From NCBI GenBank assembly GCA_030650995.1, contig JAUSCY010000090.1, positions 1 through 44,136 of the forward strand: a stretch of 44,136 nt of DNA, in the 5' to 3' direction. Shown one piece after another: positions 41,116 through 44,136 of the stretch. The translations under genes were made by a program, and so were the position numbers. Numbering within the stretch: the first letter of the stretch is position 1; each line of letters opens with the position of its first letter. The DNA is from Sheuella sp. GTDB lineage: Bacteria > Pseudomonadota > Gammaproteobacteria > Burkholderiales > Burkholderiaceae_B. The notes below the pieces were generated by a model. That model searched no databases and was not told the DNA's origin. It worked only from the letters and a program-made list of their open reading frames with translations.

Positions 41116-42360
41116 TCACCGAATCAGCACCCCGGGGGAAGCTGGGATCGATCCCGGAATTTTGTTCATTGTCACCATGACGGAAAGCAATTCAAACACG
41201 CGACTGGAGTAGCCCGCGTTCTTGAGCGGAACGCTGAATACCTCGCCCTGGTAGTTCGTTGAGACAACCACGTCGTTTGTTGAAAAACGATTCCCTTTGT
41301 CCACGACAAGAATCGGAATATCCTCGTACTGATCAAAGGCGTTTTTCACGCGAACAGTCGTCACAACCGGAGTGAGACCTGATTGCAATGCAATCACACG
41401 CCCCAGATAACGAAATACGCCTCTAGTCGAACGCAATCTAATTAACAGCGAATCATCACGACTGGCGATCTCTCCTGGACGTACCGCTTGTTTCGTCGCA
41501 TCCGGCGAGTTGGGTGGTGACTTGCCACAATCCATATGCAGACCATAACGACGAGTTTCCTTATGTGAGTCCATGCATAGTTTGGCACGCGGCACCACAC
41601 GACTGATCTGGAAACCTTCCGGATGATTTCCAACCTTGCGGAATGTGAACTTTGTCTGGAGGAGCTTGGAAATCTCTGGCAAAAGCTTTGAAAAATCTTC
41701 TTTCGATAAAACCGGGCCCACATCGATCACATCGTTTGTCACCTCTGATGTCAACCCATCCTCCAGCAACGCAGACATCAGCGATACAAACTGGTTATAT
41801 CTCGGACTTGTCGGATCGTTAAGATATTCTTTTCTGACACCATCTTTTCCAACTGTTTCAATCGAATCTACCAGCAGTGCAGTGATGAATTCCTTTGGCG
41901 GAGAGTCAGATTTCATGAAAAAATACATATCATCCAAAGGCGTTTCTGTGAGGAACCCTCTGAAAAACTCTTCATTATTTAATGAACCCAGACTAAAGGT
42001 AAAAGAACGATTTGTTGTGAGCTGTGAGGAGAGGTTAGCGCCGCTCCCTACGCGAGGGGAAAAATAGCCACTGACCGACCCCGGATCGACCCCCTGGATA
42101 GTCGCGCCAATAGAGTTGCTCGTCGCGATCGCACCGGTGCCTGCGACCGTCGTGACATCGGTAAAAATCAAGGGTAGATTGTTCGATGCGCGCAACATAT
42201 TCGCGAGCAAGGACTTTTTCTGATGCATATCCATTGCTTGTTCATAAGCCTCGGTCATGTCATTAAAATCAGGTCCGATCGTCGAGCAACCATGCAACAC
42301 CAGCGAACAGGCAAGACTCGCTGTGACAAATAATCCCCTGAATTTTCCACGTAACAACAT
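41116..42360 (-). CDS. Uncharacterised outer-membrane-type lipoprotein
   Basis: Not a family I can name. From the ATG at 42360 (AAGGTG upstream) it has 414 residues. A lipoprotein signal is clear: basic start MLLRGKFRG, hydrophobic core and lipobox LVLHGC with lipidated Cys25. The residue after Cys is Ser, so outer-membrane sorting is likely. A Ser/Thr/Gly-rich low-hydrophobicity region follows (about 70-125), then a mixed alpha/beta part. Its neighbours (ETF and acyl-CoA dehydrogenase) give no obvious functional link. A second in-frame ATG at 42396 would weaken the signal peptide. Confidence 0.85.
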   Translation of the reverse strand: MLLRGKFRGLFVTASLACSLVLHGCSTIGPDFNDMTEAYEQAMDMHQKKSLLANMLRASNNLPLIFTDVTTVAGTGAIATSNSIGATIQGVDPGSVSGYFSPRVGSGANLSSQLTTNRSFTFSLGSLNNEEFFRGFLTETPLDDMYFFMKSDSPPKEFITALLVDSIETVGKDGVRKEYLNDPTSPRYNQFVSLMSALLEDGLTSEVTNDVIDVGPVLSKEDFSKLLPEISKLLQTKFTFRKVGNHPEGFQISRVVPRAKLCMDSHKETRRYGLHMDCGKSPPNSPDATKQAVRPGEIASRDDSLLIRLRSTRGVFRYLGRVIALQSGLTPVVTTVRVKNAFDQYEDIPILVVDKGNRFSTNDVVVSTNYQGEVFSVPLKNAGYSSRVFELLSVMVTMNKIPGSIPASPGVLIR

Positions 42361-42428
42361 GATCAAGCACCTTAAAAATAAACTGTCTGGACACACATCA
42401 AGATAGACATGGAAAGAATAATAAATTT

Positions 42429-42456
42429 CAAAAAAAACCCGTCCTTAGGACGGGTT
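42429..42456 (-). terminator. Rho-independent terminator of the etfBA operon
   Basis: Minus-strand stem formed by 42456-42448 and 42444-42436 (AACCCGTCC/GGACGGGTT, 9 bp) with a 3-base loop, followed by eight T residues. It lies 20 bases after the etfA stop and separates etfBA from the lipoprotein gene. Confidence 0.93.
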
Positions 42457-42475
42457 TTTCGTTTACTGAAAACGC

Positions 42476-43402
42476 TTACAGTGCCGTGACAATCTCAGGC
42501 ACAGCCGTAAACAAGTCAGCAACCAGACCGTAATCAGCCACACCAAAAATCGGTGCCTCGGTATCTTTGTTGACAGCAACAATGACCTTGGAGTCTTTCA
42601 TACCGGCCAAGTGCTGAATGGCACCCGAAATTCCAATCGCCACGTAGAGCTGCGGCGCGACAATTTTGCCAGTCTGGCCAACCTGCCAGTCGTTGGGGGC
42701 GTAGCCAGCATCAACCGCTGCACGTGATGCGCCTAACGCTGCACCAAGTTTGTCTGCAAGTGGATCAAGGATTTTGAAGTTTTCTGCGCTGCCCATACCG
42801 CGACCGCCAGAAACCACCACGCGCGCACCGGCCAATTCTGGACGATCACTTTTAGCGACTTCACGACCAATGAAAGTCGACTGACCCGTCGCGGCTGCGC
42901 AAGAGATTGTCTCGACAGCAGCGCTTCCACCAAGGGCTGCCGCATCAAAACCTGTTGTACGCACAGTAATGACTTTTACTGTATCGGTCGACTGCACCGT
43001 TGCAATCGCATTCCCAGCATAGATAGGACGCTGAAAAGTATCTGGAGAATCAACAGCAATAATCTCGGAGATCTGGGCGACATCAAGACGGGCAGCCACA
43101 CGTGGCGAAACGTTTTTGCCTGAAGCTGTAGCTGCAAAGAAAATGTGGCTATAGCCACCAGCAAGCGCCAGTACCTGTTCGGCTACGTTTTCAGCGAGCG
43201 CGTCAGCGAAAGCTGGTGAATCGGCCAGCAATACTTTCGAGACACCTGCGATTTTGGAGGCTTGCTCTGCAACCGAAGCCGCATTTGCACCAGCAACCAG
43301 CACATGCACGTCGCCACCAATTTTGGAGGCTGCAGCAACTACATTCAGCGTTGCGCCCTTGAGCTGGGCGTTATCGTGTTCAGCAATGACTAAAACTGAC
43401 AT
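42476..43402 (-). CDS. etfA: Electron transfer flavoprotein alpha subunit
   Basis: FAD-binding subunit of ETF, 308 residues. The C-terminal FAD domain shows [71 protein letters not shown], the diagnostic ETF-alpha region. It collects electrons from acyl-CoA dehydrogenases and passes them to ETF-quinone oxidoreductase. It follows etfB by two bases and ends at a terminator. Confidence 0.98.
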   Translation of the reverse strand: MSVLVIAEHDNAQLKGATLNVVAAASKIGGDVHVLVAGANAASVAEQASKIAGVSKVLLADSPAFADALAENVAEQVLALAGGYSHIFFAATASGKNVSPRVAARLDVAQISEIIAVDSPDTFQRPIYAGNAIATVQSTDTVKVITVRTTGFDAAALGGSAAVETISCAAATGQSTFIGREVAKSDRPELAGARVVVSGGRGMGSAENFKILDPLADKLGAALGASRAAVDAGYAPNDWQVGQTGKIVAPQLYVAIGISGAIQHLAGMKDSKVIVAVNKDTEAPIFGVADYGLVADLFTAVPEIVTAL

Positions 43403-43404
43403 GG

Positions 43405-44136
43405 TTACACCACCTTTGCTTCGTTCTTGAGTTTATCGACCAGCGCCGCGACATCAGGCACTTTGACACCTGCAGAGCGCGATGGAGGCTCTGAAACCTT
43501 GAGTGTCTTCAGGCGTGGATTCACATCAACGCCCAGATCTTCAGGTGAGAAGGTATCGAGCTGCTTTTTCTTTGCCTTCATGATGTTAGGCAGCGTCACG
43601 TAGCGCGGCTCATTCAAGCGCAAATCAGTCGTCACGATCGCAGGCAACTTAAGCTCGATTGTTTCCAGACCGCCGTCGACTTCGCGTGTCACACGGGCAA
43701 CACCCTCGCCCAGCTCAATCTTGCTTGCAAAAGTAGCTTGTGGCCAGCCCAGCATCGCAGCCAGCATCTGGCCGGTCTGATTGGCGTCATCATCAATCGC
43801 TTGTTTACCGAGAATGATCAGACCAGGCTGTTCTTTTTCAGCAATCACTTTCAACAGCTTTGCTACAGCCAGGGGCTGCAGCTCGACATCGGTCTGGACC
43901 AGAATACCGCGGTCCGCACCAATCGCCATCGCTGTTCGCAAGGTTTCCTGACACTGCGCCACGCCACAGGAAATAGCAATGACTTCAGTGGCCGCACCCT
44001 TTTCTTTCAGGCGGGTGGCTTCTTCGACACCGATCTCATCAAATGGGTTCATCGACATCTTAACGTTTGCGATATCCACACCCGACTGATCTGACTTGAC
44101 GCGAACCTTGACGTTGTAATCAACGACGCGCTTTAC
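43405..44136 (-). CDS. etfB: Electron transfer flavoprotein beta subunit, N-terminus cut
   Basis: AMP-binding partner of EtfA. The frame is open to the window edge; residues [19 protein letters not shown] precede [22 protein letters not shown], so only about six N-terminal residues lie outside the window. The signature region [26 protein letters not shown] is intact. A GTG at 44079 is internal and not the true start. Confidence 0.96.
   Translation of the reverse strand, partial: VKRVVDYNVKVRVKSDQSGVDIANVKMSMNPFDEIGVEEATRLKEKGAATEVIAISCGVAQCQETLRTAMAIGADRGILVQTDVELQPLAVAKLLKVIAEKEQPGLIILGKQAIDDDANQTGQMLAAMLGWPQATFASKIELGEGVARVTREVDGGLETIELKLPAIVTTDLRLNEPRYVTLPNIMKAKKKQLDTFSPEDLGVDVNPRLKTLKVSEPPSRSAGVKVPDVAALVDKLKNEAKVV

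Overview
The window reads as chromosome of a betaproteobacterium, most likely Burkholderiales and close to Alcaligenaceae. This rests on the nagZ-acpS-pdxJ linkage, the Burkholderia/Bordetella-type trimeric porin, the PaaN-type aldehyde dehydrogenase in the phenylacetate cluster and the many LivHMGF-type transport genes. The taxonomic call is inference; base composition is roughly balanced. No rRNA, tRNA, CRISPR array, insertion sequence or prophage gene was seen. The first and last genes (nagZ and etfB) are cut by the window edges.

Layout. 1-3611 (minus): a tight five-gene operon, spermidine-synthase-like methyltransferase fold protein > orphan ABC substrate-binding protein > pdxJ > acpS > nagZ. 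3790-7314 (plus): type B ribosomal protein L31 with its terminator, then an ArnT-like membrane glycosyltransferase overlapping a MATE exporter. 7345-14390 (minus): a self-contained secretion locus, made of a QseB/QseC-like two-component system, a 177-residue DUF4214 protein with an N-terminal hexapeptide repeat, and a complete type I secretion system (TolC-like, LssB-like ABC, HlyD-like). The promoter in front of the DUF4214 gene carries two CTTAA(N)-N5-(N)TTAAG boxes of the kind PmrA/QseB regulators bind. 14661-22884 (minus): phenylacetate degradation operon paaABCDE-paaN-paaG-paaI-paaK, divergent from its probable repressor paaX. 24004-26838: orn, an M48 Ste24-like protease and rsgA.

26882-33431: CoA-type Nudix hydrolase (minus), divergent from a six-gene operon of an amidohydrolase and a complete branched-chain-amino-acid-type ABC transporter. 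33522-35229 (minus): a porin, and rplS with its own terminator. 35359-38412: EamA exporter; an unlisted 54-residue membrane protein with a GC-rich structured leader; and an acetolactate-synthase-like ThDP enzyme whose promoter region holds three ACAGTA(CTGT) elements at exact 18-bp spacing. 38483-44136 (minus): etfB-etfA with terminator, an uncharacterised lipoprotein, a DmdC-like acyl-CoA dehydrogenase and a 1-Cys peroxiredoxin.

How they work together. The paa genes take phenylacetate to phenylacetyl-CoA (PaaK), epoxidise it (PaaABCE, with PaaD for maturation), isomerise it to the oxepin (PaaG) and probably handle the ring-opened aldehyde (PaaN); PaaI rescues stalled CoA esters. The beta-oxidation genes paaF, paaH and paaJ are not here. 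ETF and the acyl-CoA dehydrogenase form a separate acyl-CoA oxidation module. The best candidate for an undescribed system is the regulated secretion locus at 7345-14390, where a very small repeat-bearing DUF4214 protein appears to be the dedicated cargo of its own type I exporter.
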